Made by a program: the position numbers and the translations under genes. The notes below the pieces were generated by a model. It searched no databases. It saw nothing but the letters and a program-made list of their open reading frames with translations, and was not told the DNA's origin. From Haematomicrobium sanguinis DSM 21259 (lineage in GTDB: Bacteria; Actinomycetota; Actinomycetes; Actinomycetales; Micrococcaceae): a DNA stretch of 64,000 nucleotides. Shown here in pieces: positions 27,006 through 36,280 of the stretch (within the stretch, counting starts at the first letter, position 1; each line of letters begins with the position of its first letter). The stretch is from NCBI RefSeq assembly GCF_000688395.1, contig NZ_JIAG01000008.1, positions 1 to 64,000 on the forward strand. The letters are read 5' to 3'.

Positions 27006-27071
27006 ATTTAAGCGTCGTTCTCGGTTTTCAGCACCGTATAGGGTGCTGAAAACCGAGAACGACGCTTAAAT
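27006..27071. repeat. Palindromic repeat, copy B (30-bp perfect arms)
   Basis: The arms at 27006-27035 and 27042-27071 are exact complements around the loop GTATAG. The core GGTTTTCAGC...GCTGAAAACC and the flank ATTTAAGCG are shared with copy A at 25878-25943. It lies between two divergent genes (nuclease-like, minus; satD-like, plus), so it is not simply a terminator. Confidence 0.75.
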
Positions 27072-27124
27072 TTGATCAAGGGGGAGGGGTTGATTTGTGG
27101 TGATCAATGCAATACGGTTGAAAC

Positions 27125-27748
27125 ATGTTTGTCTTGACCATAGACCAGCGGCGCAGCCGGACCTCGACCGACAAAGTCCCCGCGCTTCTCGACGCCCTCA
27201 ATAACATTCCCACGGTCCGCGCATTCCAGCGCACCGCGGGGGATGAAATCCAGGGCATCCTGGACCAACCGGCCGCCGTCCTCGACACCCTCGAAACAGC
27301 AACACGTCTGGGGGACTGGTACGTCGGCATCGGCATCGGCCCCGTCAACCAGCCGCTTCCGAAAAACGCCCGGGAGAGCAGCGGCCCGGCGCTCATCAGC
27401 GCCCGCGCCGCCGTCGATCGCGCCAAGAAGAAAGGCAACACCCTCCGTTTTGCGCTGGAGGCCGACGGCGATGCCTCCACGAGCGCCCGGCGCGCCGAAA
27501 GCGCGCTTGCCCTGTGGGTTCGCCTGCTCGCCGAGCGCGGCACGCGGGACTGGGAATACGTGGATGCCTTAGAGAATTACGACGGCGCGCGGCAGCCGGT
27601 TGCCAAACGGTTCGGCTTGAGCGCCCAGGCAGTGAGCAGCGCGGCCCAACGCGCCGGGTTTGACGAGGCACGAAACGCTCGCGACGCTCTAGGCTTCTTA
27701 CTGGGGCTGACAGATGAGACGGCTAACCAGGAGGATTCAGCATCATGA
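27125..27748 (+). CDS. SatD-family protein
   Basis: A 207-residue protein starting FVLTIDQRRSRTSTDKVPALLDAL, with the conserved segments AFQRTAGDEIQGILDQP and WYVGIGIGPVNQPLPKNARESSGPA. These match SatD-family proteins. The C-terminus (AVAKRFGLSAQAVSSAAQRAGF) looks like a helix-turn-helix of the sigma-70 region 4 or resolvase kind. The family was named from a Streptococcus locus and has no settled activity. The stop overlaps the start of the membrane-protein gene by 4 bp, indicating a two-gene unit. Confidence 0.7.
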   Translation: MFVLTIDQRRSRTSTDKVPALLDALNNIPTVRAFQRTAGDEIQGILDQPAAVLDTLETATRLGDWYVGIGIGPVNQPLPKNARESSGPALISARAAVDRAKKKGNTLRFALEADGDASTSARRAESALALWVRLLAERGTRDWEYVDALENYDGARQPVAKRFGLSAQAVSSAAQRAGFDEARNARDALGFLLGLTDETANQEDSAS

Positions 27749-28245
27749 ACTTTGAATTTCCCTATTGGCAGGGGATCCAGTGGATCGTCGGCGGAATCAT
27801 CCTAGTGCTGACCTATGTCATCGCGGTTGGTCTCGGGTGGCCGGTGACCCGCTTCTTTTTGAAATACGCCGCCCGCGCTCAAAAACCAGCCGCCAGCCCC
27901 GACCCTGCCGCTGACACCACCGAGTTGGCAGACCCGTGGCAAGAAAAAACGGCTGCGCCCGAGAAATCAGACGCCGACGCGGCTCTCGACCAAGAAGAGA
28001 TCGAGACCACGCTGCGTGCCGGAGGCATCATCGGCATCCTGGAGCGCGCGGCCGTCGTGCTCTGTATCTTGGCAGGTCAACCCATCGCGATCGCCTATGT
28101 CGTCGCGATCAAAGCCCTGGGCCGGTACCCGGAACTCGTCAATTCTCCCAAGGAGTCAGAACGGTTCATCGTCGGGACCCTCGCCTCAATCCTCTGGGCG
28201 TCATTCATCGCCGTGATTGGCATCTTTGCCCTGCAACTCGTCTAA
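27745..28245 (+). CDS. Membrane protein partner of the SatD-like protein
   Basis: A 166-residue protein with one N-terminal transmembrane helix, a charged loop of about 60 residues (PDPAADTTELADPWQEK...) and two C-terminal helices. Those helices contain the conserved GILERAAVVLCILAGQPIAIAYVVAIKALGRYPEL. The motif 'ILERxxVxxxxLxGxxxAIxxVxxxKxLxRxPEL' recurs in membrane proteins encoded next to satD. The 4-bp overlap supports function with SatD. No enzymatic motif is seen. Confidence 0.7.
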   Translation: MNFEFPYWQGIQWIVGGIILVLTYVIAVGLGWPVTRFFLKYAARAQKPAASPDPAADTTELADPWQEKTAAPEKSDADAALDQEEIETTLRAGGIIGILERAAVVLCILAGQPIAIAYVVAIKALGRYPELVNSPKESERFIVGTLASILWASFIAVIGIFALQLV

Positions 28246-28254
28246 TCTGAGGTC

Positions 28255-28539
28255 ATGAAAACTTTTGCGGTGACCTATGCCTATGCCCCCGAAACGCTGG
28301 ATACCCGCGACGAAGTCCGCGCCACGCACCGCGCGTGGCTCCAAGACCTCGCAGATGCGGGCACCGTCTTGTCTGCCGGAAAGTATGCGGATAACACCGG
28401 CGCGCTCTTGATATTCGTCACAGCGGATGAAGACGAGTTGCGCGCGCTCCTGGCAGAAGACCCGTACGCCAAGGCCGGTTGCGTCGCGGATGTAAGCGTC
28501 AAGGAATGGACCCCGGCGATTGGTGCGTTTGCAGGTTAG
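28255..28539 (+). CDS. YciI-like protein
   Basis: A 94-residue YCII-family protein (ferredoxin-like fold). It has the expected features: an N-terminal strand (KTFAVTYAYAP), THRAWLQDLADAGTVLSAGKY with the conserved histidine, and DPYAKAGCVADVSVKEWTP. Family members include hydrolase-like and carrier-like proteins of poorly known role. It starts 9 bp after the membrane gene. Confidence 0.8.
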   Translation: MKTFAVTYAYAPETLDTRDEVRATHRAWLQDLADAGTVLSAGKYADNTGALLIFVTADEDELRALLAEDPYAKAGCVADVSVKEWTPAIGAFAG

Positions 28540-28660
28540 CGGCGTTTCAAGCGCCCTCTCCTGGATAGCTTGGCTTCGTTGCCAGGTTTGCGGGGGATAA
28601 TGGAAGCTCAGACTCAGCACGACCGTCGAGCGCGGGCGTGCGAACTCTTTGGAGGATGAC

Positions 28661-29827
28661 TTGACCTCGGTCAACTTGGGAATGCCCGCAGCACCGCCGC
28701 CCGTATTGGCGCCCCGTCGGAAGACACGTCAGATTAAGGTCGGCTCGGTGGGAGTCGGCAGCGATTTCCCCATTTCGGTGCAGTCGATGACCACCACACC
28801 GACCACCGATATCAACGCCACCCTGCAACAGATCGCGGAATTGACCGCATCCGGTTGCGACATTGTGCGCGTGGCCTGCCCCAGCGCCGATGACGCGGCC
28901 GCTCTTCCGATCATTGCCAAGAAGAGCCAGATCCCGGTCATCGCGGACATTCACTTCCAACCCAAGTATGTTTTTGCGGCGATTGACGCCGGTTGCGCGG
29001 CAGTCCGCGTCAACCCGGGCAACATCCGCAAATTTGACGATCAGGTCAAGGAGATCGCGCAAGCCGCATCCGACGCCGGAGTCTCCATCCGCATCGGTGT
29101 GAACGCCGGCTCGCTTGACCCGCGTTTGCTGGCCAAATACGGCAAGGCCACTCCCGAGGCGCTCGTAGAGTCTGCCGTCTGGGAAGCCTCGCTCTTTGAA
29201 GAGCACGATTTCCACGACTTCAAAATCTCGGTCAAGCACAATGACCCGGTCGTGATGGTCCGCGCCTATGAACTGCTTGCCGAGCGCGGCGACTGGCCGC
29301 TGCACTTGGGCGTCACCGAAGCTGGCCCCGCATTCCAGGGCACCATCAAGTCAGCCACCGCATTCGGCGCGCTTCTCTCCCAGGGCATTGGTGACACGAT
29401 CCGGGTGTCCCTCTCCGCCCCGCCGGTCGAGGAAATCAAGGTCGGCAACCAGATCCTGCAGAGCCTGAATTTGCGGCCGCGCAAGCTGGAAATTGTCTCT
29501 TGCCCGTCCTGCGGCCGCGCGCAGGTGGACGTCTACACGCTTGCCGATAAGGTCACCGCGGGACTGGAAGGCATGGAAGTTCCGTTGCGCGTGGCCGTTA
29601 TGGGTTGCGTCGTGAACGGACCGGGTGAAGCGCGCGAAGCAGATCTCGGCGTCGCCTCCGGCAACGGCAAGGGCCAAATCTTCGTCAAGGGCGAGGTCAT
29701 CAAAACCGTACCCGAGGATCAGATCGTCGAAACGCTCATCGACGAGGCCATGCGATTGGCGGAGACGATGGACACCGGCGAAGACGGCGATGCCGCCCCC
29801 GGCAAGCCCATGGTTACGGTCAGCTAG
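28661..29827 (+). CDS. ispG: 4-hydroxy-3-methylbut-2-en-1-yl diphosphate synthase
   Basis: A 388-residue [4Fe-4S] enzyme converting MEcPP to HMBPP in the MEP pathway. I chose the TTG at 28661 because GGAGG at 28651-28655 sits 5 bases upstream and the protein then begins [21 protein letters not shown] as in relatives. A TTG at 28649 is less likely. The cluster cysteines are in SCPSCGR (near residue 281) and [10 protein letters not shown] (near residue 317). [20 protein letters not shown] is the usual substrate-binding start. Confidence 0.95.
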   Translation: MTSVNLGMPAAPPPVLAPRRKTRQIKVGSVGVGSDFPISVQSMTTTPTTDINATLQQIAELTASGCDIVRVACPSADDAAALPIIAKKSQIPVIADIHFQPKYVFAAIDAGCAAVRVNPGNIRKFDDQVKEIAQAASDAGVSIRIGVNAGSLDPRLLAKYGKATPEALVESAVWEASLFEEHDFHDFKISVKHNDPVVMVRAYELLAERGDWPLHLGVTEAGPAFQGTIKSATAFGALLSQGIGDTIRVSLSAPPVEEIKVGNQILQSLNLRPRKLEIVSCPSCGRAQVDVYTLADKVTAGLEGMEVPLRVAVMGCVVNGPGEAREADLGVASGNGKGQIFVKGEVIKTVPEDQIVETLIDEAMRLAETMDTGEDGDAAPGKPMVTVS

Positions 29828-29857
29828 CGACACCAGAGAACGAGCGCAACGGCAAAG

Positions 29858-30748
29858 ATGGGAAAGCTCACCGAAAGCGCCGAACGCTCCGGCGCGCGCG
29901 GGCAGTCTGAGAGCGGGCCCACCGTCCGCGCCCTCACCATCGAGGACCAACCCCAGCTCTACGCGCTCCTGGATCAACACCCCATTAACGGGGTATTCAT
30001 CCAGGGCCACCTCGCCGAACGCCCCACCTTCTTCTCGAGCCCGCACGGCCCCAGCATCATCGGCCGGTTCCACGGGCAACACCTTGTCGACGTGTGCTGG
30101 CTCGGCGCCAACGCCGTCCCGCTAGACGCCCAAGATTCCGGCGAACTCTGGGCCCGCTACGCCAACCGCAACAACTTCCGCCCGGTCTCGATCTTCGGCC
30201 CGCAACGCAGCGCGCTCGCCATGTGGCAGCACTACCAGAGCAGCAAAGAGCCCTTCGCTATCCGGGAAAACCAGCCCCTATTAGCCACCAGCACACCACC
30301 GAAAAACACCACACCCCACCCGGACCTCCGCCAAGCGACACGGGCGGACCTGCCCCAGCTCTTCCCCGCCGCCGTCGCCATGTTCACCGAGGAGGTCGGC
30401 TACTCGCCGGTCGCCAACGGCAGCCGCAGCTACGAGGAACGCATCGCCGATCGCATCGACCGCGGCTACTCCTACCTCCTGAGAGACCCCGAAACCCAGG
30501 ACGTCATTTTCAAGGCCGAACTCGGCAATGTCTCCGCACAGGTCGCCCAAATCAATGGCGTCTGGGTAGCACCCCAGCACCGAGGCGCCGGTATCGCGCA
30601 AAGGTGCCTCACCGCCGTCGTCATTCATGCACTGGGCCAGGTGGATACGGTGAGTCTCTACGTCAATCACTACAACACGCCCGCGCTCGGGCTGTACCGC
30701 AAGCTCGGCTTTGAGCAGATCGGCACCTTCGCGACCATCCTCCTGTAG
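29858..30748 (+). CDS. GNAT acetyltransferase with N-terminal DUF4081
   Basis: A 296-residue protein with a DUF4081 N-terminal half and a GNAT C-terminal half. The acetyl-CoA loop is in VWVAPQHRGAGIAQRCLTAVV, followed by LYVNHYNTPALGLYRKLGFEQIG. The same kind of gene sits after ispG in many actinobacteria (Rv2867c in M. tuberculosis). The substrate is not known. Confidence 0.88.
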   Translation: MGKLTESAERSGARGQSESGPTVRALTIEDQPQLYALLDQHPINGVFIQGHLAERPTFFSSPHGPSIIGRFHGQHLVDVCWLGANAVPLDAQDSGELWARYANRNNFRPVSIFGPQRSALAMWQHYQSSKEPFAIRENQPLLATSTPPKNTTPHPDLRQATRADLPQLFPAAVAMFTEEVGYSPVANGSRSYEERIADRIDRGYSYLLRDPETQDVIFKAELGNVSAQVAQINGVWVAPQHRGAGIAQRCLTAVVIHALGQVDTVSLYVNHYNTPALGLYRKLGFEQIGTFATILL

Positions 30749-30843
30749 CGGCCGCTTAGCGCCCGCGCGCGCGAGGCACTAGATTAGTTACGAACACTCG
30801 CCCGCCCAGAACGGCTAGAACGCCCAGATAGGAACCCTCACCG

Positions 30844-32649
30844 GTGCTTCGACTTTCCACGCTCTTTGTGCGCACGCTGCGCGATGACCCTGCCGATGCC
30901 GAAATCGCGAGCCACAAGCTGCTCGTGCGCGCCGGATACATTCGCCGCGCCGCCCCGGGTATTTATTCGTGGTTGCCGCTCGGGCTGAAGGTGCTCGGGC
31001 GCGTGGAGAATATCGTGCGTGAGGAAATGGACGCGTTCGGCGCCCAAGAGGTGCATTTCCCCGCGCTATTGCCGCGCGAACCCTATGAGGCGACCGGCCG
31101 CTGGAGCGAATATGGCGACAATATTTTCACGCTGACCGACCGCAAAGACGCCGAATATCTGCTGGCGCCCACGCACGAGGAGATGTTCACGCTCCTCGTC
31201 AAGGACCTGTATACCTCCTACAAGGACCTGCCGCTCTCGCTCTACCAAATCCAGACCAAGTACCGCGACGAGGCCCGTCCGCGCGCCGGGCTGTTGCGCG
31301 GCCGCGAGTTCATCATGAAGGACTCTTACTCGTTCAGCGTCGATGACGAGGGCCTGGACGCCGCCTATGACGCGCACCGCGCCGCCTACCTGCGCATTTT
31401 CGAGCGCCTCGGCCTGCCGGTGGTGCCGGTCGCCGCGACTGCGGGGGCTATGGGCGGTTCGCGTTCGGAGGAGTTCCTGCACCCCTCGCCTGCCGGGGAG
31501 GACACCTTTGTGATGTCCGACGGCGGTTACGCGGCTAACGTAGAGGCGGTCACCACACGCGCGCCTCACGAGAGCGATTTTTCTGCCGCGCCTGCGGCGC
31601 GAGTGTTGGACACACCCGATACGCCCACGATTGAGACGCTGGTCGCGGCTGCGAACGGGTTGGGCGAGGAACTCGGCGAGTTGGCACGTGAGTTTAGCGC
31701 CGCAGACACGCTGAAGAACGTGGTGCTTGCGGTGGTTTCCCCGGATGGCGAACGGTCCCTGGTGGTGGTCGGGTTGCCGGGGGATCGGGACGTGGACCTG
31801 AAGCGGCTGGAAGCCAATATCGGGCCCTTGGTCGGCGTTGCCGGCGAGCCCGCGGTGGAAGCCGCCAATGATGCGGATCTCGCGAAGAACCCGGGACTTG
31901 TCAAGGGGTACATCGGGCCCGGGCTGTCTTTGGACGCCGCGGTGCTGGGCGCCGAAGGGAAGCTTGGCATCCCCTATTTAGTGGACCCGCGCGTTGTCTC
32001 GGGAACCACCTGGATTACCGGCGCGAACGAGCACGGCAAGCACGTCTTCGGCCTGGTCGCCGGACGGGACTTCACCTGGGACGGGGTGGTTGAGGCCGCC
32101 TCGGTGCGCGACGGCGACGAAGCCCCCGACGGTTCCGGCCCGCTCACCACGCACCGCGGTATCGAGTTGGGGCACGTCTTTAACCTCGGCCGCAAGTACG
32201 CGGATGCCCTGGGGCTGCAGGTGCTGGATCAGAACGGGAAGCTCGTGACCGTCACCATGGGCTCCTACGGTCTCGGTGTGACGCGCACGCTCGCCGCGAT
32301 TGCCGAGGCGAACAATGACGAGCGTGGCCTGATCTGGCCCGCTGCCGTCGCCCCCGCCGACGTGCACATTGTCGCGACCGGGAAGGATGAGGAAGTCTTC
32401 ACCGCGGCCGCGGAGTTGGCTACCGACCTGGAAGACGCTGGACTCGAGGTGCTCTTTGACGACCGCCGCAAGGTGTCCCCGGGAGTGAAATTCGGCGACG
32501 CCGAGCTCATCGGCGTTCCGCTGATCGTGGTGGTGGGTCGCGGCTTGCAAGAAGGCAAGATCGAAATCAAGGACCGGGCGAGCGGCGAATCCCGCGAGGT
32601 TCCCTTCCTTGATGCGGCCGCAGAAATTCGCTCCAGCATCGCGCGGTAG
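30844..32649 (+). CDS. proS: Prolyl-tRNA synthetase, bacterial type with editing insertion
   Basis: A 601-residue class II synthetase with a GTG start. Motif 2 is in [20 protein letters not shown] (near residue 145), and motif 3 lies in [16 protein letters not shown] (near residue 473). Between them (about residues 225-400) is the YbaK-like insertion that removes mischarged alanine. The C-terminal anticodon-binding domain follows. Length and layout are those of the bacterial type. Confidence 0.96.
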   Translation: MLRLSTLFVRTLRDDPADAEIASHKLLVRAGYIRRAAPGIYSWLPLGLKVLGRVENIVREEMDAFGAQEVHFPALLPREPYEATGRWSEYGDNIFTLTDRKDAEYLLAPTHEEMFTLLVKDLYTSYKDLPLSLYQIQTKYRDEARPRAGLLRGREFIMKDSYSFSVDDEGLDAAYDAHRAAYLRIFERLGLPVVPVAATAGAMGGSRSEEFLHPSPAGEDTFVMSDGGYAANVEAVTTRAPHESDFSAAPAARVLDTPDTPTIETLVAAANGLGEELGELAREFSAADTLKNVVLAVVSPDGERSLVVVGLPGDRDVDLKRLEANIGPLVGVAGEPAVEAANDADLAKNPGLVKGYIGPGLSLDAAVLGAEGKLGIPYLVDPRVVSGTTWITGANEHGKHVFGLVAGRDFTWDGVVEAASVRDGDEAPDGSGPLTTHRGIELGHVFNLGRKYADALGLQVLDQNGKLVTVTMGSYGLGVTRTLAAIAEANNDERGLIWPAAVAPADVHIVATGKDEEVFTAAAELATDLEDAGLEVLFDDRRKVSPGVKFGDAELIGVPLIVVVGRGLQEGKIEIKDRASGESREVPFLDAAAEIRSSIAR

Positions 32650-32658
32650 TTCGGCGCC

Positions 32659-33441
32659 GTGGGTGCGGTTGAGCTGAGCCTCGGGCTGATACTGCTGGTC
32701 CTTGTGGCCGGGCTGGCCGCGGGATGGATCGATGCCGTGGTTGGCGGCGGGGGACTGTTGCAGTTGCCCGCGCTCCTGCTGGTCCCCGGGATCACGCCGG
32801 TGCAGGCGCTCGCCACCAACAAGCTCGGCTCCATCTTTGGTACCTCCACCAGTGCGGTCACCTACTTTCGGCGTATCTCACCGGACTTGGCGACCGCCAT
32901 TCCCATGGCATGTGTGGCACTGCTGGGGAGTTTCGGCGGGGCGATCGTCGCGCTACATCTGCCGCAAAGCGTGTTCAAGCCGATCATCGTGGTGGCGCTG
33001 ATCGCGGTGGCGCTGTTTACCGCTTTCCGGCCCTCGATCGGGGCCGTGTCGGCGCTGAAGCACCGCGGACGAAAGCATTATGGTTTAGCCGTGCTCATCG
33101 GTCTGGCGATCGGGTTCTACGATGGGCTCATTGGCCCGGGAACCGGGTCATTTCTGGTCATTGCGCTGGTGAGCGTGCTGGGGTACTCGTTCCTGGAATC
33201 CAGCGCCAAAGCGAAAATGATCAACGTCGCCACCAACCTCGGGGCGCTTATTCTATTCATTCCCAACGGTGCGGTGTTGTGGGTGCTGGGGCTTATCCTC
33301 GGTGCCGGGAATTTGGTGGGCGGTTATATCGGCTCGCGGATGGCGATCGCGCGCGGGAACGCGTTTATTCGGATCGTGTTTCTCGTGGTGGTGTTTGCAC
33401 TCATTATTAAGCTCGGCTGGGACATCGCGACCGGCGCCTGA
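32659..33441 (+). CDS. TSUP-family permease (TauE/SafE-like)
   Basis: A 260-residue membrane protein with about eight helices and a GTG start, 9 bp after proS. The two family repeats are visible: AGWIDAVVGGGGLLQLPALL and YDGLIGPGTGSFLVIALV. Members export or import small organosulfur or carboxylate anions; the substrate here is unknown. Confidence 0.88.
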   Translation: MGAVELSLGLILLVLVAGLAAGWIDAVVGGGGLLQLPALLLVPGITPVQALATNKLGSIFGTSTSAVTYFRRISPDLATAIPMACVALLGSFGGAIVALHLPQSVFKPIIVVALIAVALFTAFRPSIGAVSALKHRGRKHYGLAVLIGLAIGFYDGLIGPGTGSFLVIALVSVLGYSFLESSAKAKMINVATNLGALILFIPNGAVLWVLGLILGAGNLVGGYIGSRMAIARGNAFIRIVFLVVVFALIIKLGWDIATGA

Positions 33442-33454
33442 GCCCCCGTCCAGG

Positions 33455-34546
33455 CTAGAGGGGTGGGAAGGACGTGTGCTCGCCGAGCCTGGGATGGAGC
33501 CGGCCCATCGAAGCGGCCGCCACCCAGACGCTGCGCTCGGCCCACTGGCTCATTCGCCGCGACTGATCCGAGCCGGAGCCGCGCGCATTGGCGGCGCGGG
33601 TTTGCGACTCATCGATTTCCTTGAGGGCGTTATCCAGGTTCCGCACGACCGACCATTTAAGCGCCAAATCGAGGTCGAAACCCGCCGCAGCTGCAAAGCG
33701 CGCGGCACGGGCCTGAACATCCGCGACGGGATCGGCGCTCTCATATTCGGCAATCCTGTTCCACAGGAGAGGAGCCAGGGAAAATTCCGGCTCGCCGATC
33801 AATACTTGCGGATCGATCATGACCCACCCCGGCGCGAGCGGGTCGCCTTCGTGACGGGCGAGAATGTTTTCAAAATGCATATCGGTATTGATTAACGCAT
33901 CGCTGCGACCGCCCTCGCGCAACCAGCCGCCGAGAAAATCCACGGCATGCTGATAGAGCCACGGTTCCAGCGGGTGTTCCAACCGCTCCCAGCGCTCGGA
34001 AATGTCGCGCAACAGCCCGGCCGCGACGTCGCCTTGGCGTGGAATCTTATCCAGCAACTCCAGCTCCGACGATGTCCAGTCAATGCTGCGGGTATCGATC
34101 GCGACTGCTTGTGAGACCTCGCCCCAGACGGCCACGGCGTCACTCATGGGCAGGTCGGTAAGCGAGCGGTGCCCATCGAGCCGTTCCATCAAAAAGGCGT
34201 GGTGAGAGCTATCCAGATCGAGGAGCTTGACCACGCCGGGGGTATCCCAGAGTCGAAGCGCCTCATGGTCAACGGCAAGACCATCGTGGGGGTAGGAAAT
34301 TTTCAGCACCGCCAGGTGATCCGCGTCGCTTTCGGCGGTAAGTACCGGAATGGCAATGCCGCTATACCCGGTCCACGGAGTCTTATCCTCTTCGCCTCCG
34401 GTAGAACTTATCATCGCGTCAGTGTCGACCACTAATGACCAGCGTTCGCAGGCGGCATCGATCAACCGGGGCAACTTTTTGAGCCACGCTCGACCGGAAC
34501 CGATTTCGCGATAGCGGTCCACGAGCGGCTGCGGAATGTCCATCAT
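33455..34546 (-). CDS. APH(6)-like aminoglycoside/hydroxyurea phosphotransferase family kinase
   Basis: A 363-residue kinase-like protein. The catalytic loop NTDMHFENIL and the metal-binding VMIDPQ resemble streptomycin 6-kinase family proteins. The N-lobe lysine is probably in LAVLKISYPH. Chromosomal members often have no proven role in resistance. Its ATG overlaps the stop of the upstream DUF4439-type gene (ATGA), so the two are translated together. It is convergent with the TSUP permease. Confidence 0.8.
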   Translation of the reverse strand: MMDIPQPLVDRYREIGSGRAWLKKLPRLIDAACERWSLVVDTDAMISSTGGEEDKTPWTGYSGIAIPVLTAESDADHLAVLKISYPHDGLAVDHEALRLWDTPGVVKLLDLDSSHHAFLMERLDGHRSLTDLPMSDAVAVWGEVSQAVAIDTRSIDWTSSELELLDKIPRQGDVAAGLLRDISERWERLEHPLEPWLYQHAVDFLGGWLREGGRSDALINTDMHFENILARHEGDPLAPGWVMIDPQVLIGEPEFSLAPLLWNRIAEYESADPVADVQARAARFAAAAGFDLDLALKWSVVRNLDNALKEIDESQTRAANARGSGSDQSRRMSQWAERSVWVAAASMGRLHPRLGEHTSFPPL

Positions 34547-35628
34547 GAACCATCCGTGGTTTCTGATGCGGAGGGAGTCGGTGTGGCTAAGGCGTCATCG
34601 GTATCGAGACCGATAGCCGCGGGAACGTCTTCGGGCTTCGAGGGCGAAAGCGAGGCGTTCGCCTGAGTCAAAAACGACTGGAGCATGCGCCGACGATCGG
34701 TGGAATCGGTGAGGGAGATCGCGTTTGCATACAGGCTCGTCAGTTGGTTTTCCACGGTCTGAAGCACGCTGGCGGCCCGTCCTTCGCCCACCTCATATGC
34801 GGCATCCACGGCGGGAACCAAACGGCAGGTGGCATTGGCATAGGCGCCAAGTTCGCGGGCCGCGGTTTGGTGACGCTGAATGCGGGCATCGGTTTCGCCC
34901 CAGCTTGCCTCCGGCAACTCGTTTCGGAGCAAGACGTTGGCGTAGGCGGCCTTGTGCTCGGCACTCACGAGTTGGGACAGCGTCGGCTCGTCAAGCTTCT
35001 CCGAACACACCGGCCCGGTGGGCTGAGCCGCGCTGGAAGCGAGCAGCGACAACGGCGTGATCTTCGGGTTGATGGACCGCGCTAGCGCTCCCTGACTTGC
35101 GGCAATGGCGGCAAACAGCCGGGCTGTATCGCGCGGGGCGTCAAGCGCGCGAGCCACATTGTCTTTGGCCAAGGACATGAGTTGTTCCGAGAACGCCGGC
35201 AAATCTACTTTTGCGGTGGGCGTCGGAGGGGTGGAACTCTCGCGAGATTCCGGTTTGCTGGAAGCGGGGGTGGACGAAACCCCCGGCGAAGTACCCCCGC
35301 CATCCGGTGAGGCGGTCGGTGAGGGTGAGGCGCCGCCGTCGTTCTTCATCCCCGGAAGGGCAAGCAACTCCGCCTGCTCGGCAAGCCGCGAGGCAACCCG
35401 CTCAAGCCCCAGCGAACCGGCCGTTTGCGCCGCCTTTCGGGCGGCACCGGACGCATCAAGTTGCGCTTGTTGGGCCGGAGTGAACTGCGGGCCTGGATCG
35501 TCTAACGGGTTCACCTGGATGCCGAGTGCCAGCACCAGGCCCAGCACAATCGCACCCAAAGCCAGGCGCCGACACGCGCGGCCAAAACTCGTTATCACCC
35601 GAGCGGGACCGTGCTTGCCTGTGTTCAC
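34543..35628 (-). CDS. DUF4439-type ferritin-like protein with N-terminal membrane anchor
   Basis: A 361-residue protein. One hydrophobic segment (about residues 21-40, LALGAIVLGLVLALGIQV) acts as signal or anchor, with no lipobox cysteine. About residues 100-140 are a Ser/Thr/Pro/Gly-rich linker. The C-terminal helical part (SAEHKAAYANVLLRNE, ... RIQRHQTAARELGAYANA) fits DUF4439, a ferritin-like family found beside rimP in actinobacteria. It is divergent from rimP. Function unknown. Confidence 0.7.
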   Translation of the reverse strand: MNTGKHGPARVITSFGRACRRLALGAIVLGLVLALGIQVNPLDDPGPQFTPAQQAQLDASGAARKAAQTAGSLGLERVASRLAEQAELLALPGMKNDGGASPSPTASPDGGGTSPGVSSTPASSKPESRESSTPPTPTAKVDLPAFSEQLMSLAKDNVARALDAPRDTARLFAAIAASQGALARSINPKITPLSLLASSAAQPTGPVCSEKLDEPTLSQLVSAEHKAAYANVLLRNELPEASWGETDARIQRHQTAARELGAYANATCRLVPAVDAAYEVGEGRAASVLQTVENQLTSLYANAISLTDSTDRRRMLQSFLTQANASLSPSKPEDVPAAIGLDTDDALATPTPSASETTDGS

Positions 35629-35702
35629 GGACTCGATCTTTTCATGATTTGGCCCCCTGCGCCCTCAAGCGATGCCACGCAAGCCTGAAAATGTCGCTAG
35701 GC

Positions 35703-35708
35703 TATAAA
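35703..35708 (+). promoter_or_regulatory. Possible -10 box of the rimP promoter
   Basis: TATAAA lies 30 bp before the rimP ATG in the divergent gap. I see no good -35 at the right distance. GGGAGG (35728-35733) is the rimP ribosome binding site. Confidence 0.3.
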
Positions 35709-35737
35709 GAGCAAAAGCACAATACGAGGGAGGCACC

Positions 35738-36280
35738 ATGGCGGCTCACCCAGGGGACAAGGCTTACGACGACGCCGAGACCACACGCCTGAGAACGATC
35801 ATCGCTCCCATTGTCGAGAATGCACAGTTGTACCTGGAAGACGTGAATATTTCCGTGGCCGGCACGGAGCGGACAGTCCACGTTGTGGTGGATTTGCCGG
35901 AGGATCAAACCGGCGGCGTCAGTTTGGACGCGATTGCGGAACTGTCCCATCGGCTTGGCGATGCCATTGACGATCAGACCGACGCTCGCCCATATACCCT
36001 CGACGTTTCCTCGCCCGGTCTCAACCGGCCGTTGACCGAACCGCGCCAATGGAAACGGAACCTGGGACGCATTATTAAGGTCAAGCTGCACCACAGCGAG
36101 GTGGTTGTGGGTCGCTTGCAAGAAGTCGGCGAGGACGCCGTGGTGCTGGTGCCGGACCTGCCGCGGAAAAAGGGCACGAAGCCCAAAACGGGGGATCCGG
36201 TACGCATTAAGTACAGTGACATCAAGCGCGCCACCGTAGAAGTTGACTTCAGCCAGTCGGCCGCCGGTGAGGAGGCCTAA
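35738..36280 (+). CDS. rimP: Ribosome maturation factor RimP
   Basis: A 180-residue protein needed for 30S subunit maturation. It has the two-domain RimP layout, with YTLDVSSPGLNRPLTEPRQWKRN as the most conserved part. GGGAGG is a strong ribosome binding site. The nusA start follows directly after the stop, as in most bacteria. The C-terminal tail is slightly longer than in E. coli. Confidence 0.94.
   Translation: MAAHPGDKAYDDAETTRLRTIIAPIVENAQLYLEDVNISVAGTERTVHVVVDLPEDQTGGVSLDAIAELSHRLGDAIDDQTDARPYTLDVSSPGLNRPLTEPRQWKRNLGRIIKVKLHHSEVVVGRLQEVGEDAVVLVPDLPRKKGTKPKTGDPVRIKYSDIKRATVEVDFSQSAAGEEA

Noticed and set aside
25878-27071. The two palindromes as ends of an insertion sequence
   Set aside because: No transposase lies between them, and each copy is itself an inverted repeat rather than one end of an inverted pair.
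33269-33895. 208-codon plus-strand frame between the TSUP and kinase genes
   Set aside because: It overlaps the end of the permease in another frame and the kinase in antisense, with no motif.
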